Positions 39,176 to 47,286 of a DNA stretch of 64,000 nt are shown in pieces. The notes beneath the pieces were generated by a model. That model did no database searches. It was not told the origin of the DNA and saw only the letters and a program-made list of their open reading frames with translations. Source of the stretch: CAVTWH01 sp963794685 (GTDB lineage: Bacteria > Actinomycetota > Actinomycetes > Mycobacteriales > Micromonosporaceae); NCBI GenBank assembly GCA_963794685.1, contig CAWCFK010000004.1, positions 1,205,151 to 1,269,150 of the forward strand, given 5' to 3'. Made by a program: the position numbers and the translations under genes. The first letter of the stretch is position 1, and each line of letters opens with the position of its first letter.

Positions 39176-39996
39176 GTGACGGTGGCCGTGGTGGTGCTGC
39201 TGGCCACCGTGGCGGCGTGTTCCTCCGGTGGCGGGTCGGCCGCCGCGCCGGCCGGCTGGTCGAGTTCCCGGCCACCGTCGACGAGTTCTTCGGGCCGGAC
39301 CTGCGCCGTGCCGACTACGGCGCGTTCGGCCTGGACCAGGAGCGGATCGTGGCCGCCGGCGACCCCCGGTTCGGTGCGGCGTTGCGGGTCAGCTACCCGG
39401 CCGATTCGGCGAGCCAGCTCGCGGCGGCCACCGCGGACACCCCGCACGGCGGCGCGCAGGACTACCTGAGCTGGTCACGGTGGGCCCACCGACGAGGCGT
39501 ACCTGCGCTACTTCGTGCGGTTCCCGGCCGGCTTCGACTTCGTCAAGGGCGGCAAGCTGCCCGGCCTGTACGGCGGGCGGACGACCAGTGGCCGGAAGAT
39601 CCCGGACGGCACGAACGGATTCTCCACCCGGTACATGTGGCGCGCGAACGGGGCGGCCGAGGTGTACGCGTACCTGCCGACCTCGGTGGAGCACGGCACG
39701 TCACTGGGGCGCGGGCGACTGGGTCTGGCCGACCGGCGTCTGGGTGGAGGTGCAGCAGCACGTCCGGCTGAACACGCCGGGGCAGTCGGACGGGGTGTCG
39801 AGGTGCGGCTCAACGGCGTACACGTCCTCGACCGAGACCGGCCTGATCTTCCGCACCGTCGCCGAGCTGCGGATCGACGGGGCTGTTCTTCTCCACGTTC
39901 TTCGGCGGCGGGGACGCAACCTGGGCCACCCCGCGCGACCAGTACGCCGAGTTCGCCGGCTTCACCCTGGCGACCAGCTGCGTACCGCCGTGCTGA
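39176..39996 (+). CDS. PL14-like alginate/polyuronate lyase lipoprotein, frame breaks
   Basis: The true start is unclear; GTG 39176 is a conservative choice, but the signal probably starts upstream (SWAAVTVAVVVLLATVAAC). VAAC is a lipobox, so the protein is likely tethered to the membrane by Cys. The mature domain reads in pieces: EFPATVDEFFGPDLRRADYG, AYLRYFVRFPAGFDFVKGG, KLPGLYGGRTTSG, YMWRANGAAEVYAYLPT, WVEVQQHVRLNTPGQSDG, LIFRTVAELRIDG, FFSTFFGGGDATWATPRDQY and AEFAGFTL. This layout is that of the PL14-like jelly-roll lyases acting on alginate or glucuronan. Breaks lie near 39255, 39480, 39717, 39797, 39830 and 39885. It converges on the PL7 gene 21 bases away. Confidence 0.7.
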
Positions 39997-40017
39997 GGCG
40001 GCTCACCGGTGGCTCGC

Positions 40018-40977
40018 TCAGCTGTGGCTTACTGCCAACCCGAAGACGATGACCTGCCCGTACGCCCCGGCACTGTCACCCTTGTCGGTGTTGGACTGGG
40101 TGTAGCAGCCGGCCTTGAAGTACCCGCCGGTGAAGGCGTCCGCGATGCTCGCCACCAGGGCCCCGTTGTAGTAGGCGTCGATCTTCCCGCCGCTGACCAC
40201 GAACTTCGCCTCGAACCGGGTACCCAGCCGGTACGCCCCGGTGATGAGCTTGTAGTGGCTGTCGTCGCCGTGGGTGAGGTAGAGGCTGCTGCCCTCCAGC
40301 CGGAACACGGCCACGTCGTCGTCGGCGTCGTGGATCTGCCCGGCCACCACGTGCGGCTTGACCGACGGCAGCGCGGTGATCGCCTCGCTGATCACCAGCG
40401 TGTGCGTACCACTTGTGGACGACCAGCTCGCGTTGGCCGACCCGCCGCCGGTCATCTCCCGCAGCTCGGAGCGCGGATAGCTGGAGCCGGAGGTGGTCGC
40501 GCCGCCCGCGTCCGCCTGGAACACCACCCCGTTGCCGGCCGGGTTCACGGCGAAGTACGGGGTGAGCGCGAACGAGCCGAGCTGCGGCTGGCGGACCTCC
40601 CGGGCCTCGTCCGAGCCACCGTCGCCGACCGGCAGGGTCAGCTTCCAGTTCGTCAGGTTCAGTACCGCCGCCGGGGTCCCGGCCGCTCCACCACCAGCGG
40701 CGGGCGGCCGGCTCGCTGCGGGTGACCGGCTGCCACTCGGGCTGGCGGTGGGGCTCGAACCTGTCGGGCTCGGCGTGGCAGAGCCGGTCGGGCTGGTCGC
40801 GTCGACCGGTGCGGGCTGCCCGGCGCTCTGCGCCCGCGGACCGGCCGGCCGGTCGTCGTGCACCACGGCCAAGGTGACGGCCACCGCCACTGCCGCGCCG
40901 ATCACCGCGGCCGCCGCCGTGGTCGGCAGCCCTGGTTGGTGTTGGCGAACAGCCACTGTGGTGCCCGCATCGGCCAC
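40018..40977 (-). CDS. Family PL7 alginate lyase, membrane-anchored or secreted
   Basis: An intact 319-residue protein from GTG 40977. Residues 18-41 form a membrane helix (uncleaved anchor or signal), followed by a Pro/Ser/Thr linker to about residue 110. The lyase domain shows all three PL7 signature blocks: SSYPRSELREM (R-S-E-L-R), VVAGQIHDADDD (Q-I-H, typical of guluronate or mixed specificity), and GYFKAGCYTQSN (YFKAG-x-Y-x-Q, with the catalytic Tyr). It cleaves alginate by beta-elimination outside the cell. It ends tail to tail with the PL14-like gene, and its 5' side lies against the structured region 41201-41383. Confidence 0.9.
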   Translation of the reverse strand: MADAGTTVAVRQHQPGLPTTAAAAVIGAAVAVAVTLAVVHDDRPAGPRAQSAGQPAPVDATSPTGSATPSPTGSSPTASPSGSRSPAASRPPAAGGGAAGTPAAVLNLTNWKLTLPVGDGGSDEAREVRQPQLGSFALTPYFAVNPAGNGVVFQADAGGATTSGSSYPRSELREMTGGGSANASWSSTSGTHTLVISEAITALPSVKPHVVAGQIHDADDDVAVFRLEGSSLYLTHGDDSHYKLITGAYRLGTRFEAKFVVSGGKIDAYYNGALVASIADAFTGGYFKAGCYTQSNTDKGDSAGAYGQVIVFGLAVSHS

Positions 40978-41452
40978 GTCCCCCCTGGTCGGACCCGCTC
41001 ACCGTAGCGACGGACAGGTACACCGGTTGCGAAGCCGCCCAACGTTCACGGGGTACCCGCTGCGTTTACAGCGCGTTCACGCGCACCGGTCGGCCGGGGG
41101 CGCCGGGTACCAACTGTGGGTCGAGTCCGTTAAATCTCGCGCACCCTGGTTGATCCCTCGCCCAATGGCGGCCACTCTAGAGAGGCAAAGCTTTCTACAC
41201 AGGGATGATTGGTGGGGACGACCTCATCCCTGGGTCTGCGCGGAGGACGGCCGTCGCAGACCCGGGTCCGAGTCTGAACACCACGGTCGCAGCGTTGGCC
41301 CTGCTGGTCCCGACCGTGGCAACAGGTTCCGGACAGGTACGGTGGCGTTCGCGACTGGTGGGGTGCCGGTCGCGGACGCCACCGCCGTATCCAGCTCCGA
41401 ATCAAACTCCGCCGCAGCTCGGCGGCTACTCCGTGGCGCGGCTACTCCGCGG
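40978..41452 (-). other. Structured intergenic region upstream of the PL7 lyase
   Basis: About 475 bases without a convincing gene. Four separate inverted repeats occupy 41201-41383 (see that entry). The rest, 40978-41200, includes a less GC-rich stretch near 41170-41200 on the PL7 side, which may be its promoter. Three copies of CGGCTACTCCG lie at 41423-41433, 41439-41449 and 41450-41460, running into the 3' end of the TVP38 gene. Confidence 0.45.
41201..41383 (-). ncRNA. Four consecutive stem-loops, candidate structured RNA
   Basis: Stems, in order: AGGGATGA/TCATCCCT (41201-41208 with 41224-41231), GGGTCTGCG/CGCAGACCC (41232-41240 with 41255-41263), CCACGGTCG/CGACCGTGG (41281-41289 with 41311-41319), and GGTGGCGTTCGCGAC (41341-41355) with GTCGCGGACGCCACC (41369-41383), 15 pairs with one G-T. 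They lie between the minus-strand TVP38 and PL7 genes. This could be a 5' leader of the lyase, a terminator array or a small RNA. It matches no riboswitch class I could recognise. Confidence 0.45.
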
Positions 41453-42220
41453 CTACTCCGTGGCGCTGAGCGCCGGTTGGGCCGGGGCCGGCTGGGCGGC
41501 ACCGGCGGCCGGCTGGGGCGGACTGCCGCTGCGCCGCCACCACAGGCCGGCGGCGAGCGACACGGACAGGCTCAGCCCGGCCGGAATCAGCGTCAACGGG
41601 TTGAAGCCGCTCGCGGCGGTGGCTGCCGCGCCGATCGCCGCATAGGTGACCGTCGAGGGCAGCGCGCCCAGCACCGTGCCGCCGAGATAGTGGTGGGTGC
41701 GCGTGCCGCTCGCTCCGTACGCGTAGCTGACCAGGCCGTAGGGGGCGATCGGCAGCATCCGGACGACCAGCACGGACAGCAGGCCACGCTTGCGTAGCCA
41801 GCGGTCCGCGCGGGCCAGCCGGCCCCGGGCGCGCTGGGCCACGAAGTCGCGGCCGAGCGCCCGGCCGATCGCGAACGCCAACCCGGCGCCGGCCACGGCG
41901 GCCACCAGCGCGCAGCCGGCCCCGAGCGCGGTGCCGAACAGCGCGCCGCAGGCCAGTGAGACCACCGTGCGGGGTACCAGCGCCATCATCAGCACCGCGC
42001 CGCCCGCGATGGCCAGCGCCGGACCGATCCGGCTGGCCTGGGAGACGATCTCGCGGATCGGCAGCTGCCAGCCGGCGACGGCCAGTCCGATGATCAGTAG
42101 CGGCAGCAGGGCGGCCCGCGCCGCCGTGGTCCGGCGCAGCGCACCGGTGACGATGCTCGTCGCGCCGCCGCGCGCGCGGACCCGGCCCGAGGCGCCGACG
42201 CGACGCGGGCGCCCGCTCAT
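41453..42220 (-). CDS. TVP38/TMEM64 family (VTT domain) membrane protein
   Basis: A 255-residue polytopic membrane protein whose ATG at 42220 overlaps the gatD stop (ATGA). VTT/DedA-type features are VPRTVVSLACGALFGTALGAG, the amphipathic FVAQRARGRLARADRWLRKRG, and VLVVRMLPIAPYGLVSYAYG (R-x-x-P-x-x-P/G type). These proteins are thought to act as lipid scramblases or undecaprenyl-phosphate flippases; coupling with the lipid II amidation genes murT-gatD fits a link to lipid-carrier traffic, but that is inference. The Ala/Pro/Gln-rich tail ends in the repeat region at 41453. Confidence 0.82.
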   Translation of the reverse strand: MSGRPRRVGASGRVRARGGATSIVTGALRRTTAARAALLPLLIIGLAVAGWQLPIREIVSQASRIGPALAIAGGAVLMMALVPRTVVSLACGALFGTALGAGCALVAAVAGAGLAFAIGRALGRDFVAQRARGRLARADRWLRKRGLLSVLVVRMLPIAPYGLVSYAYGASGTRTHHYLGGTVLGALPSTVTYAAIGAAATAASGFNPLTLIPAGLSLSVSLAAGLWWRRSGSPPQPAAGAAQPAPAQPALSATE

Positions 42221-43149
42221 GCCGACCGGGCCGCGGTCAGGCGCTCGCCGCGCAGCCGGTCCGGCCAGGAGTCGTCGACGGCGGCCAGCATGTCCTGCCC
42301 GGTCGCCCAGCGCAGCAGCAGGTCGGCGATGGCCGGGTTGCGCGACAGCGCCGGCCCGTGCGAGTAGGTGCCCAGCACGCTGCCCGACCACGCGCCCTCG
42401 GTGGCCCCGTCGTTGCCGATCCCCACGGTGACCCGGGCCAGCGGCTGCGCGCCCGGACCGACGTGGGTACGCCCGCCGTGGTTCTCGAATCCGGTGAGGG
42501 TGGGTAGCCCGAGGGTCGGGTCGATCTCGCCGGCGAGCTCGCCGACCGCCCGGCTCGGGCCCCGGTCGGAGCTGATGTCCAGCAGCTCCAGCCCCGGGTA
42601 GCGCTGGCCCTTGGCGAAGAACGCCGAGCCGAGCAGCTGGTACCCGGCGCAGACGGCGAACACCACGGCGCGCCGGTCGACCGCCCGGGTCAGCCCGCCG
42701 TCGGCGATCAGCCGCTCGGCGGCCAGCGCCTGCGGCCCGTCCTCCCCGCCGCCCAGCAGGTAGATGTCGCCGGTCTGCGGTACCGGCTGGTCCGAGCGCA
42801 CCTCGACGGCCTCCACCGGCAGCCCGCGCAGGGCCGCCCGACGCGCCAGGATCAGCAGGTTGCCCCGGTCGCCGTAGGTGCTCAGCAGGTCCGGGTAGAC
42901 CCACACGATGCGCAGCGCGGACGGCCCCCGGGAGGCGCCCCGGCGCGGCGCGGGCACCGACTCCGGCCCGGCGCTCGCCGCAACGACGGGCGGCGCCGCG
43001 GGCACTCCGGCGGCCACCGGCTCCGTCGACAAGAAGGTCTCCGACCCGAGCGGCTCCGGCACGACGGGTGTCGGGTCGACGGGCTCGGTGGTCAGGGTCG
43101 GCTCCGTCGACCAGGCGGGCCCGGTCGACGCGGTTGGCTCAGTTGACAC
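42217..43149 (-). CDS. gatD: Lipid II isoglutaminyl synthase, glutaminase subunit GatD
   Basis: A class I glutamine amidotransferase of the CobB/CobQ type. The catalytic Cys167 is in VFAVCAGYQLLG and His264 in GTYSHGPALSRNP; the core starts at LRIVWVYPDLLSTYGDRGN. Paired with MurT it converts the D-glutamate of lipid II to D-isoglutamine. The GTG at 43149 overlaps the murT stop by 11 bases. That start adds about 75 residues of Thr-Glu-Pro rich, low-complexity sequence (STEPTAS, STEPTLTTEPV) not found in ordinary GatD of about 240 residues; a GTG near 42957 would remove most of it. Confidence 0.9.
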   Translation of the reverse strand: MSTEPTASTGPAWSTEPTLTTEPVDPTPVVPEPLGSETFLSTEPVAAGVPAAPPVVAASAGPESVPAPRRGASRGPSALRIVWVYPDLLSTYGDRGNLLILARRAALRGLPVEAVEVRSDQPVPQTGDIYLLGGGEDGPQALAAERLIADGGLTRAVDRRAVVFAVCAGYQLLGSAFFAKGQRYPGLELLDISSDRGPSRAVGELAGEIDPTLGLPTLTGFENHGGRTHVGPGAQPLARVTVGIGNDGATEGAWSGSVLGTYSHGPALSRNPAIADLLLRWATGQDMLAAVDDSWPDRLRGERLTAARSA

Positions 43150-44435
43150 GGTCGAGCTCCGCTCGGATGTCCTGGAAGGCGGTGTAGTTGGCGATCACTT
43201 CCAGCCGGCCGGGCGGCACCGCCGCCAGCGCCTCGCCGAACGTGCGGACGTGCCGGAACGGCACCTCGTTGACCTCCAGCCGGACGGCCAGGTCGAACGC
43301 CCGGTCGCCGGTGATCAGCACCTGGCGGCCGGCGAGCGCGGAGAAGTCGACGTCGAAGAGCCAGGAGGTGTCCAGGCCGTCGGGGTCGCGGGCGTTGATC
43401 GACAGCAGCGTGGGCGCGTCCTGCGCCATGTCGAACGCCTCCAGCCAGCCGGCCGGGTTCTTCGCCAGCAGCAGCCGGATGTTGCGGCCGTCCCGGTCGA
43501 CCTGGGCGTACCGGCCGGCGATCGAGGCCACCTCGGCGAGCCGGGGGGCGGCCGCCGCCGGGTCCGCGCCGAAGACCGCCGCGACGGCCAGCGCGGTCGC
43601 CGCGTTCGCGCGGTTCACCCGGCCGGGCAGTTGCAGCGGCACCGGGTACGCCCGGCCGTCCGGTCCGATCACCGCGTGCTCGTCCACCCGCCACTGCGGG
43701 ATCGGCCGGCGCAGGTCACAGCGGGTGCAGCGCCAGTCGAGGTCGGGCTCGCCGCCGCCGGAGGCCACCTCGGGCAGGCCGGGATCGCCCTCGGCCGGCG
43801 CGCCGGACCCGCCGCGCGCGATCGGCCCCGCCGCACTCGGGGCACACCCAGGAGTCGTCGTGCCAGCGCTGCCCGGCGGCGACCCAGGTGACCTTGGAGC
43901 TGTCCCGGGCGGCCCAGGTGACCATCGGGTCGTCGGCGTTGGCGACCAGGTGCACGTCCCGGCCGCGCAGGGTGTCCCGCCACAGCTGGGCCATCATCGC
44001 GACTTCCTTGGCCCGGTCGAGCTGGTCGCGGCTGAGGTTGAGCAGCGCGACCACCTGGGGTCCGGTGGCGTCGAGCACCTGGGGCAGGTAGTGCTCGTCG
44101 GTCTCCAGCACCGCGTACGGCGTGTCGCCGGCCTTGGCCAGCGCGGAGGTGTGCCCGGTCGGCATGTTCGCGCCGAGGGAGTTGGTGGCCACCGTGCCGA
44201 GCACGCCCATCGCGGCGGCGGTCAGCCGGGTGGTGGTGGTCTTGCCGTTGGTGCCGGAGATCAGCGCGATCTGCCGGCCGGCCGCGAGGTGCGCCAACAG
44301 GTCGGGGTCGATCAGGAGGCCCAGCCGACCGCCGATCACTGCGCCGTCGCCGCGCCCGGTCGCCCGGGAGAGTGCGGCCGCGCCCTTGGAGACCGATGTG
44401 GCGAGTTTGGCCCGGAGTGGCTTGCTCGTCGTCAC
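43139..44435 (-). CDS. murT: Lipid II isoglutaminyl synthase, Mur ligase subunit MurT, one frame break
   Basis: Starts at GTG 44435 (VTTSKPLRAKLATSVSKG). The ATP loop ISGTNGKTTTTRL is at residues 59-71; ANMPTGHTSAL, ETDEHYLPQ and NLSRDQLDRAKEV follow. A zinc ribbon inserted in the central domain (CPEC near residue 200, then CTRC) is typical of MurT. The C-terminal DUF1727 domain reads LLLAKNPAGWLEAFDM and HVRTFGEALAAVPPG. One extra base near 43815 breaks the frame in the ribbon; corrected length is 431 residues. Works with GatD to amidate lipid II. Confidence 0.9.
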
Positions 44436-44855
44436 GCAGCACAGGTTAACGGATTGGTCCGGCCGCACCAGGGGCGTGCGGGCGGCGGGTACCCGCCCGG
44501 GTCGGCGGCCCACCCACCCGGGTCACCGTACGCGCCCGATCGGTGACGGTCGGCTGCCGGTCGTCGGTGCGCTCCACTTCTCCCCACGGATCGGCCCCGA
44601 GCGCCGAATACCGCGGAAGTAGCCGGCGTCACGCGTGCAATGTCGGGTATTTGATGGCGTTGCGGCGGTCGGCGACGCAACCGCCCCCCACCACCGGGCC
44701 CACGCCGGTGAGCTGCGAATTTGGGTGGGGCGACGCTCCGATCCGAGGCGAATTTCGTTGACGGTGGAGGGAAGTGGAGTACAGTGGGGCGCAATGGCGG
44801 AGCTGGTTCGGCTCGGCCGGTCCCGGGGGGTCGGGATGCAAGGGGGGTGGGTCGA
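44436..44855 (+). promoter_or_regulatory. Divergent region between murT and mraZ
   Basis: About 420 bases without a recognisable gene. The plus-strand mraZ promoter at 44758-44785 and the MraZ boxes lie in its right third. The left part, next to murT, holds no repeat or promoter I can support. Confidence 0.5.
44758..44788 (+). promoter_or_regulatory. dcw promoter overlapped by three MraZ boxes
   Basis: TTGACG (44758-44763) and TACAGT (44780-44785), 16 bases apart, form a good promoter. GTGGA, GTGGA and GTGGG begin at 44764, 44774 and 44784, an exact 10-base spacing, which is the known MraZ recognition pattern of GTGG(G/A) repeats separated by five bases. Autoregulation of mraZ and the dcw operon by MraZ is therefore expected. 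Confidence 0.8.
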
Positions 44856-45287
44856 TTGTTCCTTGGCACCCATTTCCCGCGCCTCGACGACAAGGGCCGG
44901 TTGATCCTTCCCGCGAAGTTCCGGGACGAGCTGGCGGGAGGTGTCGTGATCACCAAGGGACAGGAACACTGCCTCTACGTGTTCCCGATGGCCGAGTTCC
45001 AGCGCCAGGCCGACGAACTCAACGCGCAGCCGATGGCGAATCGGGCCGCGCGGGCATACAGCCGGGTCTTCTTCTCGGGGGCACACGACGAAGTGCCCGA
45101 CAAGCAGGGGCGGGTGACCATACCGCCGCCGCTGCGGGCCTACGCCGCCCTCGATCGCGACCTGGTCGTGATCGGGGCGAGCACCAGAGTCGAAATCTGG
45201 GACAAGCAGTCCTGGGACAGCTACCTCTCCGCCAACGAAGGCGAGTTCGCCGACATCACGGAGGGGGCCCTGTCTGGCGGCGAGTAG
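44856..45287 (+). CDS. mraZ: MraZ transcriptional regulator of the dcw cluster
   Basis: A 143-residue protein, the usual length, starting at TTG 44856 behind AAGGGGGG. It has two AbrB/SpoVT-like halves, each with the DxxGR signature: PRLDDKGRLILPAKFRDEL and DKQGRVTIPPPLRAYA. MraZ forms ring-shaped oligomers that bind the repeats at 44764-44788 and repress its own operon. The TTG start is chosen because it gives the conserved FLGTHFPRLD N-terminus. Confidence 0.93.
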   Translation: MFLGTHFPRLDDKGRLILPAKFRDELAGGVVITKGQEHCLYVFPMAEFQRQADELNAQPMANRAARAYSRVFFSGAHDEVPDKQGRVTIPPPLRAYAALDRDLVVIGASTRVEIWDKQSWDSYLSANEGEFADITEGALSGGE

Positions 45288-45313
45288 GACGCTGCACGCA
45301 GCGAGGACGGAGC

Positions 45314-45414
45314 CGCCGTCCGTACCGCGAGATCTCCACCCGCTCGCAGTCCTGACACACCTTCCCCGGTGTCAGGGGGGCGAAGCGGATGGGGATCTGA
45401 CGGTACGGACGGCG
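45314..45414 (+). ncRNA. mraW-type structured leader between mraZ and rsmH
   Basis: CGCCGTCCGTACCG (45314-45327) is the exact reverse complement of CGGTACGGACGGCG (45401-45414), a 14-bp closing stem. Inside it, CCTGACAC (45351-45358) pairs with GTGTCAGG (45369-45376). A conserved actinobacterial element called the mraW RNA motif has been described in this location from comparative genomics; position and overall shape fit, although I cannot compare it base by base. It probably acts in cis on rsmH and the downstream dcw genes. Confidence 0.72.
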
Positions 45415-45497
45415 AAGTTGTCTCCGGGCACAGGTGATCTGCACAGGCCGGCGGTGACCGCGAAGCACCGCCGACCCACGGCAAGGGGGGTCGGACG

Positions 45498-46592
45498 ATG
45501 CCTGCACGGCACGTACCCGTGCTGCTCGAGCGCTGTCTCGAGCTGCTCGACCCCGCGCTGTCCGCCCCCGGCCAGGACGGTCGGGACGCGGTGTACCTGG
45601 ACGCCACGCTCGGTCTCGGCGGGCACGCCGAAGCGGTGCTGCGGGCGTACCCCCGGCTGATCCTGGTCGGCCTGGACCGCGACCCGCAGGCGCTGGCGCT
45701 GGCCGGCGAGCGGCTCGCGCCGTACGTCGACCGGATCCACCTGGTGCACGCCGTCTACGACGAGCTCGGCGAGGTGCTCGACGACCTCGGCCTGCCGGGT
45801 CTCGACGGGGCGCTGTTCGACCTCGGGGTGTCCTCGCTGCAACTGGATGAGGCGGAGCGCGGCTTCGCCTACGCCCGGGACGCGCCGCTGGACATGCGGA
45901 TGGACCAGAGCCGGGGCGTCACCGCGGGCGAGGTGGTCAACACCTACCCGCACGGCGACCTGGCCCGGGTCCTGCGGGTGTACGGCGAGGAGAAGTTCGC
46001 CCCGCGGGTCGCCTCGGCGATCCTGCGGGAGCGGGCCCGCGCGCCGATCACCTCCAGCGCCCGGCTCGCCGAGCTGGTCCGGGACGCCATCCCGGCCGCG
46101 GCCCGGCGGACCGGCGGGCACCCGGCCAAGCGCACCTTCCAGGCGCTGCGCATCGAGGTGAACGGCGAGCTGGCGGCGCTGGAGGCGGCGCTGCCGGCGG
46201 TCCTGGACCGGCTGGTCCCGGGCGGCCGGCTGGTGGTGCTGTCCTACCACTCGTTGGAGGACCGGATCACCAAGCAGGCGTTCGCCGGCCGGGCCCGCAG
46301 CACGGCGCCGGTGGATCTGCCGGTCGAACTGCCCGGCACCGGCCCGACGCTGCGGTTGCTCAACCGGGGCGCCGAGCCGCCGAGCGAGGCCGAGGTGGTG
46401 GCGAATCCGCGCGCCGCCTCGGTGAAGCTGCGCGCGGTGGAGCGGCTGACGCCGGCCACCGGGCCGGCACTGCACCAGCCCGGGGCGGGTGGGGGTACCC
46501 GCCGCCGGGATCGGGTCCGCGCACCGCGCACGGACCCCGCGGCCTCCGGGGGGACCGGGGCCGGCAAGGACACGGACGAGGGGGAGGGATGA
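45498..46592 (+). CDS. rsmH: 16S rRNA (cytosine1402-N4)-methyltransferase RsmH
   Basis: A 364-residue enzyme (also called MraW) from ATG 45498 after AAGGGGGGTCGG. SAM-binding motif DATLGLGGHAEAVL lies at residues 35-48, LVGLDRDPQAL at about 57, and DGALFDLGVSSLQLDEAERGFAY plus DMRMDQ follow. HPAKRTFQALRIEVN and VLSYHSLEDRITKQAF complete the family pattern. It methylates C1402 of 16S rRNA in the decoding centre. A disordered basic tail follows residue 330. The stop overlaps the ftsL start. Confidence 0.94.
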   Translation: MPARHVPVLLERCLELLDPALSAPGQDGRDAVYLDATLGLGGHAEAVLRAYPRLILVGLDRDPQALALAGERLAPYVDRIHLVHAVYDELGEVLDDLGLPGLDGALFDLGVSSLQLDEAERGFAYARDAPLDMRMDQSRGVTAGEVVNTYPHGDLARVLRVYGEEKFAPRVASAILRERARAPITSSARLAELVRDAIPAAARRTGGHPAKRTFQALRIEVNGELAALEAALPAVLDRLVPGGRLVVLSYHSLEDRITKQAFAGRARSTAPVDLPVELPGTGPTLRLLNRGAEPPSEAEVVANPRAASVKLRAVERLTPATGPALHQPGAGGGTRRRDRVRAPRTDPAASGGTGAGKDTDEGEG

Positions 46593-47254
46593 TGACGGAC
46601 TCGACCGCGACGGGACGTCGCGCCCGGATGCCGGACCGGGACACGCCGCCGCGTGCCACCCGGGCCGGGACGCCACCGGTTGGCCGGGGTACGCGTGCCG
46701 GTGGGGGCCGGCGCACGAACCAACCCGACACACCCGGGCACGGGTACGCCGACGAACTGGACTTTGGAACTGCCGGCGCCACGGCGCTGGCGCCGCAGCC
46801 GGAGACCGAGCCGCGCCGGCGTACGCCCGCGCAGCCGCCCCGGCTGCGGGTGGCGCCGCCACCGGCGGTCTCCGGGCCACGGGCGCCGTTCGTGGCGCTG
46901 GTGCTGGCGGTGGTGGTGGCCGGGGTGCTCGGCATCCTGGTGCTCAACACCAAGATCAACGAGAACGCGTTCACCCTCAACCGGCTGCGTAACCAGCAGG
47001 CTGAGCTGGACCGGCAGGAGCAGGAGCTGAGCCGGCAGATCGCCGACTTCTCCTCGCCGAACAACCTGGCCGCCGCCGCCCGCAAGCTGGGGCTGGTGCC
47101 GTCCGGGACGCCGGCGTTCATCACCCTGCCGGACGGGCGTTCGGTCGGCCTGCCGCAGCCGGCCACCGGCGTGCCCAGCGCCTCCGGGCAGACCGGCACG
47201 GCCACCGAGCCGGGCGCCGGTGGCTCGGCCGGCGTCGGCAGCACCGGTCACTGA
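46589..47254 (+). CDS. FtsL-like septum protein
   Basis: A 221-residue bitopic membrane protein; ATGATG at 46589 overlaps the rsmH stop. A long disordered Arg/Pro/Thr-rich cytoplasmic part (residues 1-95) leads to one membrane helix (FVALVLAVVVAGVLGILVLN, about 98-118). After it comes a short coiled coil (LNRLRNQQAELDRQEQELSRQI) and the LAAAARKLGLVP motif seen in FtsL/DivIC-type proteins. Location between rsmH and ftsI is that of ftsL. It would scaffold FtsQ, FtsB and FtsW/FtsI at the septum. Confidence 0.82.
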   Translation: MMTDSTATGRRARMPDRDTPPRATRAGTPPVGRGTRAGGGRRTNQPDTPGHGYADELDFGTAGATALAPQPETEPRRRTPAQPPRLRVAPPPAVSGPRAPFVALVLAVVVAGVLGILVLNTKINENAFTLNRLRNQQAELDRQEQELSRQIADFSSPNNLAAAARKLGLVPSGTPAFITLPDGRSVGLPQPATGVPSASGQTGTATEPGAGGSAGVGSTGH

Positions 47255-47286
47255 GTCACGACACAGCCGCCTGGGAGGGGGTACCG

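Noticed and set aside
41201..41383. c-di-AMP (ydaO-type) riboswitch upstream of the PL7 lyase
   Set aside because: The conserved core bases of that class could not be found on the minus strand, so only an unclassified structured RNA is reported.
40493..41797. Plus-strand open frame across the PL7 5' region
   Set aside because: Low-complexity composition and it is antisense to a clear PL7 lyase and TVP38 gene.
44436..44750. Small genes between murT and mraZ
   Set aside because: Several short frames exist on both strands but none has a ribosome site, family similarity or a coherent codon pattern.
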